Positions 33,345 through 45,492 of a stretch of DNA of 64,000 nt are shown piece by piece. Source of the DNA: Unio delphinus (lineage: Eukaryota; Mollusca; Bivalvia; Unionida; Unionidae); assembly GCA_029339505.1 (NCBI GenBank), contig JAQISU010000170.1, positions 2,312,001-2,376,000 on the forward strand, in the 5' to 3' direction. The translations under genes were made by a program, and so were the position numbers. Position 1 is the first letter of the stretch; the number at the start of each line of letters is the position of its first letter. The notes under the pieces were generated by a model, which was not told where the DNA came from, searched no databases, and was given only the letters and a program-made list of their open reading frames with translations.

Positions 33345-34172
33345 CTAGAGTAAATATTGCGACAAACCAGACAGAATTGAGTTACAATAGTCCAGTCTTG
33401 AAAGTATTAATGAACACACAAGTGTTTTAGTGGCATCAACTGAAACATATTTACGAATGGAACTGATGCATCTCAATTCAAGATATGCAGCCTTGCATAT
33501 GTTCATGACATGTTGGTGCAATGTGAGAGTACTGTCTAAAGTAACGCCTAGGTTCCGTACTGACTGTAAGAATTTAATGTTGGTGTTGCTGATATTTATT
33601 GTCTGAGGTAAAGGATGTGAATGAGAAAGTCTTTGTGTTGTGATTAGAATATCCTCAGTTTTATCATCATTCATCTGCAGCTTGTTACATGTCATCGATG
33701 ATTTCACATCAGAAATGCACTTCTCTACTCCATGGATGGTAGCATCAACTTCATTTGGGTGGTTAGACTTGTATATTTGGGTGTCATCAGCATACAGTTG
33801 GTGCGACACTGGGTGATGATCTATGACATTTGAAAGCGGCTGAAGGTACAGAATAAAGAGAACAGTTCCAAGAACAGATCCCTGTGGAACACCACAACAT
33901 ATGTCAACTGGGCTGGAGTGTATTCCATTTGCAGATATAATTTGTGTCCTGTTCACTAAGTAGGACTTTAACCACTGTAAGGCTATATTCTGAATGCCAA
34001 ATTCATGTTGGAGACGGTGAAGTAATATATCATGGTCTATTGTGTCAAATGGTGCAGATAAATCCAGGAGAGTGAGGACTGTAATCTTTCCACTATCCAA
34101 AGCAGAGAGAATGTCACTAAATACTTTCAGAAGAGTAGTTTCTGTATTGCAGCAAGGGCGATATGCAGACAT
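33345..34172 (-). pseudogene. LINE reverse transcriptase
   Basis: The frame of 275 codons contains LLDLSAPFDTIDHDILLHRL (block with the first catalytic Asp), GVPQGSVLGTVLFILYLQPL, the active site QLYADDTQIYKS and LGVTLDSTLTLHQHV. All three catalytic aspartates are present. The order and wording are those of CR1/L2-type elements. In the cell an intact enzyme would copy the element RNA at a nicked chromosomal site. The frame is closed at both ends by stops relative to neighbouring domains, so this copy is probably inactive, though relatively young. Confidence 0.93.
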
Positions 34173-34291
34173 TACATTGCTGAAAAGACTTGCTTTAATT
34201 CAAATGAGATACAAGTTGAGTAAGAACAACCTTTTCTAAGATTTTTTATATGAATGGGAGATTAGAAACTGGCCGGTAGTTCTTTAAATCA

Positions 34292-34675
34292 TTATGGTCC
34301 AGTGCTGGTTTCTTCAGCAGTGGCTTTACGATGGCAGTTTTGAAAAATGATCTTAATAACATCAGTTAGTGAAGGCAATATTGGGTCTAAGCACTCAAGC
34401 AGCAGTGATGTCGGGATTGGATTAAGTTCACAAGACTTTACTGCACTTTTCATCACTCTTGTCCATACTAAATCAATAGAAACGGGTTCAAATGCTCGTA
34501 ACGGTTGTCGCTGAAGTTCTGCATCATAACTGTATGGTGACGAATCAGTTGAGATTGTGCTGTCAAGTGAATCTCTAATAGTTTGTACTTTGTCATCGAA
34601 GAAATTTGCAAATTGCTCTGGTAGGTCTAATGGAGAGAAGGTTGTTGGAAGTGGTGTACATTTGTTCCTTGACAT
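34292..34675 (-). pseudogene. LINE region between endonuclease and reverse transcriptase
   Basis: The frame includes LPEQFANFFDDKVQTIRDSL and ELNPIPTSLLLECLDPILPS, the motif block preceding the palm ('C-LDP-PT-LL---LD---P-IT-IIN-SL'). It is shifted in frame relative to the palm. Confidence 0.88.
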
Positions 34676-35201
34676 TAGTTTGTTAGTTATCTCAAAGAGC
34701 TCTTTGCAGCTGGAACTCTCCGTGATCTTAGTACTGTAGTGGGATGATTTGGCTAAATGGACTATGTTTGTGACATTCTTCTTAGCGGCTTCATAGATTT
34801 GTTTATGAGTAGTGAGTCTGGTGGAAAACCAAAACCTCTCTGCTTTTTGGCGATGTCTTTTAGCAGTGCAAAGCTGGTCCGTAACACTGCTATACCATGG
34901 AGAACACTTTTTTATTGATACTCTGCATTTGGTACTGGGGCATGAATTTCAAGCAATGAATGCAGGCAGTTATCAAGTTGTTCTGCTGTTGGATGTAAGA
35001 AAGTTGTTAGGTTTTCTTGGATGTCATGCATGAATTTGGTTCTATTTATCATATGGAGGTTTCTCGTAGTTGCAAATAGAGGTGGAGGGTTAGGGACTGA
35101 TACGTCGAGATGGCATACAATGCAGAGGTGATCCGATGCAAGTTCGTGGGATACATGGGTGGATTGCAGAATATTATCATCAGGTCTGTAAAGAAACCTG
35201 C

Positions 35202-35471
35202 CTAAAATGTGACCAAGTTTATGGGTAGGTTGGTTAACTGACTGTTTAAGATTGAAACATGAATGGAATCTAGGAGTTTTGACATGTATGGTTTACCAGG
35301 ACAGTCAAAGTGAAAGTTGAAATTTCGAAGCATAATTAGGTTGCCAGTTATCAAATTTTCATACTCTAGATGATTTGGAAACTGCTCTAAAAATAGAGAT
35401 TCAGTCAGCTTGTTTTTTCTACTAGGAGGAGGATGGTAGAGACAGAAAAAATGGACTGACCTTTGTTCCAT
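35202..35471 (-). pseudogene. LINE endonuclease, C-terminal end
   Basis: The frame encodes FFCLYHPPPSRKNKLTESLF followed by NLIMLRNFNFHFDCPGKP. The apurinic-type endonuclease normally has 'GDFN-H-D'; here it reads RNFNFHFD, with the Asp lost. The upstream half of the domain is missing, marking the 5' truncation. Confidence 0.8.
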
Positions 35472-35639
35472 TGTGAGTGTTGTTTGGACTAGTTCAAACG
35501 ATGTGTGGCAGAAATTGAAGGTTGTACATCACCAAATGAAACATTTATCACCATATTGTTCTCTTAACTCGAGGGCTAACATCAAATTTTGGAATTTGTT
35601 GGATTTTAATGTCTGGTGTAAACCATGTAATCAGGTGGT

Positions 35640-36450
35640 TGGGATATGTCCTCTCTGGATAATTTCTGGATCACACAATAAAGAGTAATAACATTATCTA
35701 TCCTTAAATAAGTCCTCACTAATAGAACTTGCATGAATTTATAACAGTACCTAGGATTAAATGAGTCCTCACTAATGGAAATTGATTGCAGTTTGACATT
35801 AAGATGACATAGGTCATGTTCAGTTTCTGCCATTTTGTGGCAAATCTTAAGCAAGTTATGGTGTTTGACTTGGAACTTTGCCCTTTCAATTCATATGCAC
35901 TTATTTACTTCTAAACAAATTCTGGACAGAAGTACAACTTCGCATGAGGCTTTGCATTAAAAAGGCCTAGGTCAGGTTTTATTTTCAGTTTTCTGCCAAC
36001 ATTTTATGGAGTTATTGCCCTTGTTTGAATTTAGACTTTGCCATTTCAATTTTATTTCAGCTTGATAACTTTGAAAGTACTGTATGGTTTGGAAATAGAT
36101 TTGGTATGAAGCTTTACAAAAAGAAGCGTCATGGCTAACCCCATTCTGGAAGAATTTTAATGAGTAATGGCCTTTATTTGACGTTGAATTTTGCCATTCA
36201 ATTTCAGCTGAATAAACTTTAAAGGATTTCATGGATTGATTCCAGATTTGGTTTCTGGCTTTGCATCTTATAGATCACGGTCAAGTTTTTATTGTGGTTT
36301 TTTTTTTGCTACAATGTATATATACAGTAATTGTTTGCTGCATTTTGGCATATGTGTTAACCATGCTTGTTTCGCAGACTGTTTTCAGACAAAATTTTAT
36401 GGGTATAGTCCTTGTGTTGATTTTGAACATAGCTTTTTAATTGCATGAAA
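35640..36450. repeat. Degenerate repeats with 'gagttattgcccttg' core
   Basis: Loosely repeated segments carry 'gagttattgcccttgtttg', 'gaatttagactttgcca', 'atttcagcttgat' and 'gatttggt-tg-agctttac' at roughly 150-200 bp spacing, here and at 42330-42880. They resemble an old tandem family that I associate with bivalve genomes. No coding potential. Confidence 0.5.
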
Positions 36451-36925
36451 ATGGCTGGATCAGTGTTTATGTAAACATTTGTTGTTCTTGAATATTTTCT
36501 TTTCACTGGAATTTACCATATTTTTCCGACAATAAGACCAGGGAGCCAGCCGAACATAATTTTCAAAAGTAGAGGGTGGGCTGATTCTTGGCTTTGTCAT
36601 ATTGAGTCTTGTTTTCGAAACTCAATTGTTCCAGACTTCACTATTCATTTGGTTCTAGGTAGTGATAGTAATGTCCTTTATATCATGTTATTTACTGTTT
36701 AGATTAAATATTTTCACCGTACAAGCATTCAGAGAGCTTATCACTTTATTTAAAGAAAGACATGAAACCTGATTTTACAGAAACTAGTTTGGGATTTGGA
36801 ACTAAAGAGTAAAATGTATTTCATGTTGTCTGATATAATTTTTTTGGGCTGTTTAAGATTCTGTATGCAAACTTGGGTGTTGGTTGGAGAAATTCAAAGG
36901 CACCATGAGAGGAAGCTGCAAACTT

Positions 36926-36928
<3 letters not shown>

Positions 36929-36980
<52 letters not shown>
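36929..36980. repeat. (TA)n microsatellite
   Basis: A run of about 25 TA dinucleotides. The sequence from 36451 to 37490 is otherwise without recognisable features. Confidence 0.95.
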
Positions 36981-36981
<1 letters not shown>

Positions 36982-37494
36982 TGTATGCTTTGATACACTG
37001 CGATAGACATGCTACCAGATTAGTTTCAATAGATTGATCTTATTGATCTTCAAAGGCAGGAACAGGAATGGCTACTAAAAGGGTTGTTTTATTAAAAATA
37101 TGTACCCCAAATATATAGTTTTGGGGCAGTCTGATTACCTTTAAAACAACAATTGTTCAGTATAAATACTGAACAAATGAAACAAACAAATTTGGTCTCA
37201 ATTAAAGTTCTACAATTATTTGATGTTACTGCCACCATAACAAACTTGCATTTTCTTTGGTCCTTTTAAGTTTGCATTTAGCACTGACTTCAATATTACA
37301 TACACCCTTCATCAAAGTTAGCTGAATAGAATCTTCAACAAAAACAAAGCACATTTCACCAAAGGAAGTCAGGACAAAACTTAAATAAAAGCACTAGACT
37401 CTGTTCAATTGTTGCATTTTCCAAAGTGATTGGAACACCTTTACTGTCCTGTCAAAGTTTCTGCTTTACACGAAAACCTTGAACACTTCAAGAT

Positions 37495-37735
37495 CTTGTG
37501 TATTGTGTATACTTGCTTACAAGTCCAAATGCAATCTGCACAGACTCATATCTGCCATCACATAATGTGGCAGCAGATATGGATCTGTGTAGATTGTTAG
37601 CAAACGACATCAACCCTGATCTGCAGGTGCTCTGTGCTATATGGCAGATCAGGATCTTGATTGGTTGAAGTTTGATTCGACCTTTAAGGGAGTATATATG
37701 GTAGAACTTATAGCCATAATCTTGTGTAGCTTTTG
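37495..37735. mobile_element. Hairpin MITE family, copy 1
   Basis: The left part ('tatacttgcttacaag... gcaatctgcacagactc') is an imperfect inversion of the right part. The centre repeats 'cagatctgt'-like motifs ('atctgccatcacataatg', 'gatatggatctgtg'). Related copies lie at 39497, 43080, 57395 and 57862. It ends near 'gggagtatatatgg'. No coding capacity; family assignment unknown. Confidence 0.65.
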
Positions 37736-37870
37736 CAGTCAAGCCCTTTTTATGTCAAACCTTCAATAGTTATACTAAGGTAAATCTAAATTCCTCTAGT
37801 TTACTCATGGAATATAAATTTAAATTTTATCTGTTGTTCTTTGTGTTTTTGTTTTGTCTTTTTTTTTCAG

Positions 37871-37927
37871 GAAAAGAAGGTGAAAGTAAATCCCACTCTT
37901 CAAATGCACCACCAGATTGTGCAATAT
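37871..37927 (+). CDS. OSBPL10/11-like: ORP10/ORP11-like protein, linker exon 1
   Basis: Nineteen codons read EKKVKVNPTLQMHHQIVQY, between a strong acceptor (gtctttttttttcag) and a weak donor TAT|GTAGGA, in phase 0 on both sides. It continues directly from the PH C-terminal helix. The basic, then His/Gln-rich sequence is not conserved with vertebrate ORPs in detail, so the evidence is the splice sites, phase and location. Confidence 0.75.
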
Positions 37928-38504
37928 GTAGGACTAATATTTTTTCAAACAATTAGTTTCTTAAAACCTTGATAATTTTTTCTGCTCTTCCAAACTTTTA
38001 GTTAACATCCTAGAGAATATGTAGAATATACATTATTGGAATAACTGCATTGAATGCCAGTTAAAAAAGACCTGTGCTACATTCACTAAGGATAGTTGTA
38101 TATGTACTGCTTGCATGGAGTTACATTTTCTACCGAGTCACTTGTGCAGTTAAGGGAATTTTCAGTCTGATTAACAAATTTTGGCTTCGAGTCAACATAG
38201 CAATCAATTTATCCAATTTTTAAATTGCTTTTCATTGATTAGCAAATTAATAAAGATATTTGCATTTGTCATTATCATCTACTGAAAAAAAATGGTCTAA
38301 ATACATGCAACGCAGTTAACTTTGAATTGCGGTTCTTTTTGTCCCTGTTTGCTAGTCTCAGTTGTCAAGTGCTTCTGTAAGAGAAACAAAACTTTCATGG
38401 TTTGCTCATTAGTGAGATATCATATTCACAGCTTTTGTCACATTGTGCCACTCAATAGTAGACTGACCATATGATATGATTGTTAGCTTAGTGCAGCATA
38501 ATGT

Positions 38505-39245
38505 AAGCCTTACTGAATGCAGCTATGGTCCTATTGCTACTTAATGCTAGCCTTACTGAATGCAGCCATGGTTCTATTGCTACTTAATGCTAGCCTTACT
38601 GAATGCAGCCATGGTCCTATTGCTACTTAATGCTAGCCTTACTGAATGCAGCCATGGTTCTATTGCTACTTAATGCTAGCCTTACTGAATGCAGCCATGG
38701 TTCTATTGCTACTTAATGCTAGCCTTACTGAATGCAGCCATGGTTCTATTGCTACTTAATGCTAGCCTTACTGAATGCAGCCATGGTTCTATTGCTACTT
38801 ACTGCTAGCCTTACTGAATGCAGCCATGGTCCTATTGCTACTTAATGCTAGCCTTACTGAATGCAGCCATGGTTCTATTGCTACTTAATGCTAGCCTTAC
38901 TGAATGCAGCCATGGTTCTATTGCTACTTAATGCTAGCCTTACTGAATGCAGCCATGGTTCTATTGCTACTTAATGCTAGCCTTACTGAATGCAGCCATG
39001 GTTCTATTGCTACTTAATGCTAGCCTTACTGAATGCAGCCATGGTTCTATTGCTACTTAATGCTAGCCTTACTGAATGCAGCCATGGTTCTATTGCTACT
39101 TAATGCTAGCCTTACTGAATGCAGCTATGGTCCTATTGCTACTTAATGCTAGCCTTACTGAATGCAGCCATGGTCCTATTACTACTTAATGCTAGCCTTA
39201 CTGAATGCAGCTATGGTTCTATTGCTACTTAATGCTAGCCTTACT
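38505..39245. repeat. 43-bp minisatellite, about 17 copies
   Basis: Units of 'gccttactgaatgcagccat' plus 'ggttctattgctacttaatgcta' (43 bp) are nearly identical, with a few 'ggtcct' or 'agctatgg' variants clustered toward both ends. A stray partial unit lies at about 39317-39334. It is in the intron after 37927. Confidence 0.95.
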
Positions 39246-39496
39246 TTTACAAACCTGTCTGAACATTACTAAATTGAATTCGGGTTCTTTATTTACAGAC
39301 CTGTCTGAACATCTCTGAATGCAGCCATGGTTCTATATTTAAAGACCAATGACATTATGCAGATTAAAAAGGACCCCCAAAAAATTAAAAACTAAATCTG
39401 TGTATTTTTAAATTTTGCTTTTCTTTTTAAGTGACATTATTTGCACCAATACAAGTGCAAAATTTGTGTTCATGACAATTTGTGAATGCTGTATAT

Positions 39497-39705
39497 ACTT
39501 GCTTATTAAAGCCCCACTGCAAACAGCATAGATTCTGATCTGATGTTGTATAATCATTTTGACAGATTAGTGTCTATATCATTGCTTCTACTTATGACTT
39601 CTAACAAACTGCATAGACCTAGAGCTGCTGGTGCATTATGCATTGGCAGATCTAGAACAGTGCAGTCTGCAGTTGGACTCAACTTAGAGGCAAGTATATA
39701 CAATA
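39497..39705. mobile_element. Hairpin MITE family, copy 2
   Basis: It begins 'gtatatacttgcttattaaa' and ends 'gaggcaagtatatac', which are inverted; 'ccactgcaaac' and 'gtctgcagttgg' are the inner inverted partners. The centre has 'catagacctagagctgctgg' as in other copies. Confidence 0.75.
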
Positions 39706-41055
39706 AGTGGCCAGGGATTTAATTTGGATATATAATTTACTTTTGTTAGAAGCACCTTGCATGCTAATCAATTTCTTCTTCAGATGTTTTGTCTTAACCT
39801 GGTATCTACTGTACCTTATCTGTCAGATGGAATTTTGCAAGTTACGTATCACTCAGTATGAAAGTTACATAAAAATATAAAGTCAGTACAAAAACTGCAT
39901 TATTTGTTTAAAAAAGAATTGCTTTGAATTCAATTATATTCATGAGTACTAATTTTTTTAAATAACCTTCTTTGGCAGAAGGTCAGCATAGAAATCACTT
40001 TTGTGTCTGTGTGTCCAGCCCTATCTTAAAGTCGGTGTTAAGATTTGTAAATTATGTTAGGTGCTAAAACCTTTTTTTTACTTTCTTGCTTTACAAATAT
40101 GTTAAGTGTGACATAGATGGACTATCTTATGTGGATTTAGTGATTGCAACAGAACATAAATTGAACGACCCAAAAAACTATATACCACTTATGAAAACTA
40201 AAAACCCAACATTTTAGCTTATTCGGGAATTATAATTGTTGTTTAATACAAAGTCACAAAAAATGATACCCAACAAAATATAAATAATGTACCAGAGGCC
40301 AAAAAATACCTGTAATATTCAGATATGTTGTTCAGTTTTGATTATTAGGTAACGTCTATGTTAGATACAAATTTTGAGTAATGTGTAACTTCCATATCGT
40401 TTATAACACACTAACAACACCTATCTTTCTCTATCTCTTGTATATTGTTTATGCCTGCAGCTTTTTTTATGCATTCATACTTAGCACAGGTGATGGATTT
40501 TGTTGATGCTACTTGTAATCAATTGTTTTAATGTATTAGGTTAAAGTATATGTCCTAAATAGGACATAGCGAATGGGTTGATAGGAATATTGTTTAAGGT
40601 TCATTCTCAAGATCTGTTTCTTATCCTTTGAATGCTTAATTATGTTGGCTTTGCTGTTAAAGCATTGGGATTGCAACCAAATGGTTATGAGTTTGATGAG
40701 CTACATGTACCATCATGTCTTTGGATAAAGCATTTTACTCTGCACAGTATAACCTTGAAAGTGCTATAGATCAGTTAAGCACCAAAACAATAAATTCTAT
40801 GGGCATAGATGGCAGAGTGATAAAAAAAAATTACATGGAATTCAGTATTATATGCAGAGCAAATGTGCTAGTTAAATAAGACCTTTTTTAGACGAAGAAG
40901 TGGACAATTTTGGTAAATAATTCAGCAATAAATTTTGATGATAAAAGAAAATGGAAAGATGAAAAACTATTTCTTTCATTTTGAAGTAAAAGCTTGGTTG
41001 CTGAGACTAATGGATTAGTTAAATATATTATTCTGTTGGTTGAAGAACAATGCAT
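39706..41055. other. Intronic stretch, nothing recognised
   Basis: No supportable feature. Confidence 0.5.
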
Positions 41056-41250
41056 TTTTATGATATATGAAAATAATAATAATAATGAAGACATTGTATA
41101 GCGCCTAAACTTTCGAAGCTCTAAGCGCTTTACACCATCAGTAATGATATGACTACAGAACAACAAATGACAAAAACAATGAAATTGGAAAACATAAAAA
41201 CATGCTGAAAACATAGATATGGTGGCAGTTTTGAAAAATGATGGGAATTC
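41056..41250 (-). mobile_element. LINE 3' tail fragment with internal deletion
   Basis: An AAT run, then 'tgtatagcgcctaaactttc' and 'gaagctctaagcgcttta', matches the LINE 3' end at 32800-32880. At about 41220 it jumps to 'ggcagttttgaaaaatgat', which lies at about 34335 in the fuller copy. More than 1 kb is missing between the two parts. Confidence 0.85.
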
Positions 41251-41643
41251 CCCCCGATGAGAGGGAGATATTAATAAGAATAAAGTAGATGAAAGGAAGT
41301 ATAGGATACAAATTGATGTATCATTGTTTTAAGTTTATATAATTAAAGAAGGTGATTCTTACTGATTTCATTGCTATTAGTGTTGAAACACTTTAGTAAT
41401 TTTTTTTAAAGAAAAGATAAACAATTAAATAAATATATGTAAACTTGTATTAGGTTTTGTAGGTGAACTCCATTAGCCAGCTTCTTGTATTTCAGGGAAA
41501 TACATAGCCATATGTTTAAACCTTGCAATGTAATTATATTGCAGAAGATAATATTGGATTTTGAAATCCAAAATTTATTAAAGGAACTTTTTCAAGAAAT
41601 AGAATTTGTCATACTTGACAAAAATATAATTTTTTTCTTTCAG

Positions 41644-41771
41644 ATTACCAGATCTGTAGATCAGATGCGATCAAAATCATTTCTGAATAGTGCACCTCCA
41701 AGCCAGAGATCTCAACAGAAGTCTTTTCAGTCAGGCTCCACAGAAAATGTTTCTTCAGTTGCACCACCGAG
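41644..41771 (+). CDS. OSBPL10/11-like: ORP10/ORP11-like protein, linker exon 2
   Basis: The exon reads ITRSVDQMRSKSFLNSAPPS, then QRSQQKSFQSGSTENVSS, then VAPP plus two bases (AG). Acceptor ttttttctttcag and donor AG|GTTAGC frame it. It is a Ser/Gln-rich, probably disordered stretch between the PH and coiled-coil regions. Vertebrate ORP11 has a comparable Ser-rich segment (RSFSLASSSNSPISQRR). Several Ser residues follow basic residues (RSKSF, QKSF) and could be phosphorylated; that is inference. Confidence 0.85.
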
Positions 41772-42329
41772 GTTAGCAAAAAAGACAACAAACATTGATT
41801 ATTTGTGTACAAACAATGGACCCCTGTATTGGTTCAACTATTAAAGAACCAGAAGGAGCCAAGTAAATTTGTTGCTTCAAAAAGAATTTAATTAAAATAG
41901 AAAACAAATGCTGCATATACCCATATTGTCTTGCATGGTTGATCTGGTTTTCGATGCAAATGTTTAACCGCTATTGATGTATTGCGCATCCAGAATAGTA
42001 CTGTTGAAGGGTTTTCACTATTATCTATGTCAATATGCATTGTTGCGCACAATCAAACTTTTATAAATACAGTTTGTTTTGAATTACATTCAAACTGTAT
42101 AGCAGATATTTTCGAATGGCATATAAAAGTGAAATTTGTATTGAATACAGAACTGCAATAATGTTTTGTTTTGAGTTGGAGAAAGAACACAAATTTTATG
42201 GTGAACGAATATGTCATGGCATTGCCGTTTTAAGGATTGATGGAATTCATACAAATCAGGCCTTCAGCTTTGTAATGATCAGACCTTGGATGAATTAATT
42301 AAGTTTAGAACATTCCATGTAGTTACTAG

Positions 42330-42880
42330 AGTTATTACCACTGACAATTTGTAAGAGTTATGGCCCCTGATTTGCCTGGCTTTGGTTGCTGTAGCATTGC
42401 TTTATCCATTTTCATTGGATTTCAACCAGATTTGGCATGCAGATTTATATTGATGAGACCTTGAATTAGCTTCATTTCCAGCATTCCTTATTTCCATTTG
42501 TCATTTAGAACATTCCACAATATCATTTGGAGATGATGTGCATTTGTTTTGCCATCGTCTTGTTTTCATTCTATAGCATAACCTTACCAAAAGTTGTTGG
42601 ATTTCAACCAAAGTTGGTATGCAGGTTTGTATTTATGAGACCTCTGTGTGTTTCTGATCCATTATTCCATATGTCGTTTAGAAGAGTTATTGCCCTTGAT
42701 TACCTCTCCTGCTAAGTTTGGTTTCTGCATTCTGATTTTACTAAGGAATATTGGATTTCAATAAAATGTGTCATATACCCTAATATTAACATATTGATGC
42801 TATCTTGACTGCCTTGGATTTCCAGCATTCCATATCATCATTTAGAGGAGTCAAGCCACTCGATTGCTACATTTACACAC
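42330..42880. repeat. Degenerate repeats with 'gagttattgcccttg' core
   Basis: At least three loosely repeated segments share 'ggatttcaaccaaagttgg', 'atgcag-tttgtatttatgagacc', 'ccattattccatatgtc' and 'tttagaagagttattgccct'. This is the same class as at 35640-36450. Spacing is about 170-190 bp. Confidence 0.6.
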
Positions 42881-43079
42881 CTACATTTATTTTCCCCAAC
42901 ATGGGTTCTATGGTGAATAAATGTAGTGACAGGGGCGCTTTATGATGCCCCTATTATTAACACAGTGATTCAATATTTTTCATGGGGTATCATTCGATTT
43001 CCTGGTTGTTATGAGCCACAAATTTAAACACCATGTGAACAATGTTCGTATTGTGGAAACAGTAGGACACATTCCTTAA

Positions 43080-43320
43080 TCCACAAATTTATGTACCATA
43101 TAGAGACATGCTTATAAGTCGGGTTAAACCTCAAACAAAAAAGATCCTGATTTGCCATATCATAATGTGCCTGCAGCTCAGGGTCTATGTTGTTTATTCT
43201 ACTGATTACTCTTAACATAACAGCACAGATCCAAATCTGTCAGTGCAGTATATGATGGCAGATCTTTGTTGATGCAGTTTTCAGTTGGGCTCCTAAGCTT
43301 TACATTATTGTAAACTTCAG
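43080..43320. mobile_element. Hairpin MITE family, copy 3 (diverged)
   Basis: It contains 'acatgcttataagtcgggtt', 'tttctactgattac'-like 'attctactgattactcttaac', 'cacagatccaaatctgtcag', 'atgatggcagatct' and 'gcagttttcagttgggctcc', all in the order seen in copy 5. The ends are decayed. Confidence 0.65.
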
Positions 43321-43928
43321 AAGCTGCTACCCCCCAAAATGGATTGTTGATCATTGAGTCTTTAAATTCATGGTTCTTAGAAATAACAAACACAAATTGG
43401 TGCCTTTTCCCCCAATCATTCCTGTTTATTTACTTGGTTGCAATTGTGCACAGTGAAAAAAATACAAAGTATTTCATGTGCATGTTTTTTAATATAATCT
43501 ATGCAAGTCATGTAGGCATTTCGTATGGATTATGTCAACAATGGGTGTCATTTTCGAGATTTTGATTACACATACCTTTCATTTAGTTTATTTCAATACT
43601 CCTTGATAAATATTATTTGGAAGATCAGACTATAAACATGGATTAGATCAACCAAGAGGTAAATTCCAGTATAAACCAGATTTAAAAACATTTTATAATA
43701 TTTTTCATTGGAAATGTTTCGACCTGATGTCCACATGTCTTTTACAAAGTTAAGTATTTGGCAACACTGTAAAATCCAATAGCAATAATTTTTATCTGGA
43801 AATTTTGTGATTTTGCATTCAACAGGCTTGAATAGACTTATTAAACTATATTAGTATTAAATTTCAGAAGAACAGTTAATATTTTATTTAAAATCCATAA
43901 ATGGATCTACATGACCATGTAGACATAG

Positions 43929-44130
43929 GTTGTTGTTGTTGTAGAGTAAAATACCATTTGTCAGCACACGATAAGCTATATATGGCAGCCAGTATTAATG
44001 GTGGAGGAAGAACCAGTGAAAATCCCCAGAAAGAACCATTGACCCATGAGAAGCTACTGGCAAGATTTCTCACATACCCACTTTGGCCGAATCTCAGTGC
44101 TTTAGACTACTCTGCCACTTTGGGCCTCTA
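43929..44130 (-). repeat. tRNA-derived SINE, first family, diverged
   Basis: Reverse-oriented body sequence 'cagtattaatggtggaggaa', 'cccatgagaagctactggca' and 'tttctcacat' is present. The tRNA head is partly deleted: 'ggccgaatctcag' jumps to 'tgctttagactactctgcca', missing the B-box region. Confidence 0.85.
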
Positions 44131-44244
44131 CATAAGCTGTAGATGTGTGCATAAAATTACTAATTAAGACAATAGTCTACTTTTATGAGATTTACTTATT
44201 AGAATCTCTCTTCGAACCTTTGTTGTTGCATTTCCTTGAAAAGT

Positions 44245-44845
44245 TCAGAACTTCCAACCATCACGATTTTGACGTGAATAACACTACTGTAGCAATTCAC
44301 AATATCACGCCACTTTAAAAAAAAAACTCTAATTCCCAAATTCTTAAAAAGCTTGAAACAGGAATATAAATAATCTTTATCCCATTATCAACAATGGATC
44401 ATGTAAAAGTTCCCATACTGCTAGTCGCGATATTGATGGCACCATATCCAATTGGTACAGTTTGCCATGTTGCATACTTTGTAATGTATTTTAATCTTTA
44501 TTTATCAGAGAAGTTTTACAAAATCTTGCAGAGAAAACTGAGGATTAGCTGGATTTTTTTATATTTTTAAATTTTTTTAGATATACATATCATCTGTAAA
44601 TTCTGTAAACAAACACTTCATGAATACATCTGTTTCAAAGAGTTTGATTACAATGATATTATTATATATGGATAATTGTTGTTAGAAGTACCCATGAACA
44701 GTTTTGTGCCTGAAACCATGGTCAGAATTGGGTGGAATCACAGGAAATTTAGGTCAATTTATTGAAGACTCGTGACTAGCCAGTTATGTTTAATTTTTTA
44801 TCCTTCTTTTCATGAAACATGAGTCTGGAGGATTGGCTACTCTGG
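44245..44845. mobile_element. hAT-like non-autonomous element, copy 2
   Basis: It starts 'cttccaaccatcacgatttt' and ends 'gagtctggaggattggctac', matching the start and end of the element at 30869-31920. The middle ('agtcgcgatattgatgg', 'caattggtacagtttg') also matches. It lacks about 400 bp present in copy 1. Confidence 0.6.
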
Positions 44846-45439
44846 AAGTTCACCAGTCCCTATTTCTTTGCTAATGATTTCCTCAAATTCATTTGACATC
44901 CTAGTTTATACAAGTGTTTTTAAGAAAACCTTTATTTGATACAAAAAAGCTGTCAGGCATTACATCAAATGCCACTCTTGCATGACCATGAAAAACCGAC
45001 AGGGTAAAATGATGTCATTGTCATTGTGTATAATTAGCACCTGCTGCATTGATGTTCATGTCGCATATAGATAAAATATTTCAGAAAAAATCCTTTCAGA
45101 GAATAGGAGATGGTTTTATAATAGAAAATTCAGAATTGTTACATATTTGCTGAAGATCATTGCAAGTTAAAATGCCTTCATTGATGGATATTGATGGATT
45201 TCTGAAAAAAATTTGTTTTAGATACAATGTGGGTTTTATTTGTTTCCATGATTATCCGTGTTTTTTTTTAGGCAATTTAGGACTGCAATAATCGAATAGG
45301 AGCTTTGTAATCAAAGTCCCAATCATTGATTGATTTAAGGACAAACAGGTTTTAAGCTGGAATGAATTTGATAATAAAAAGGCTTATACTGTTTCTTGAA
45401 TTATTCTTGGAATCTGGAAAGACATGGAATGATTAGGTA

Positions 45440-45492
45440 AAATATTATTGCTGTTATCAAAAAAGCAGTTTGCTGTTATCAAAAAAGCAGTT
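45440..45492. repeat. Short tandem duplication (about 24 bp)
   Basis: 'tgctgttatcaaaaaagcag' occurs twice in direct succession. No function suggested. Confidence 0.8.

Larger units (their letters stand above)
32774..35475 (-). mobile_element. CR1/L2-like LINE, 5' truncated, minus strand
   Basis: Read on the minus strand it contains, in order, the end of the endonuclease (35471-35202, with LYHPPPSRKNKLTESLF and a NFNFHFD motif), a linker (34675-34292), reverse transcriptase (34172-33345) and a C-terminal domain (33166-32867, with SYGQRSFAHQGLATWNELP). The 3' end 'tttagc... tataaagcgc' leads to an (ATT)n tail that appears as AAT at 32774-32801. Frameshifts separate the parts. The 5' end of the family is seen separately at 63.25-64 kb. 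Confidence 0.92.

Noticed and set aside
41485..41844. Single + strand open frame of 119 codons treated as a gene
   Set aside because: Only 41644-41771 is exon. The rest is intron read-through on both sides of good splice sites.
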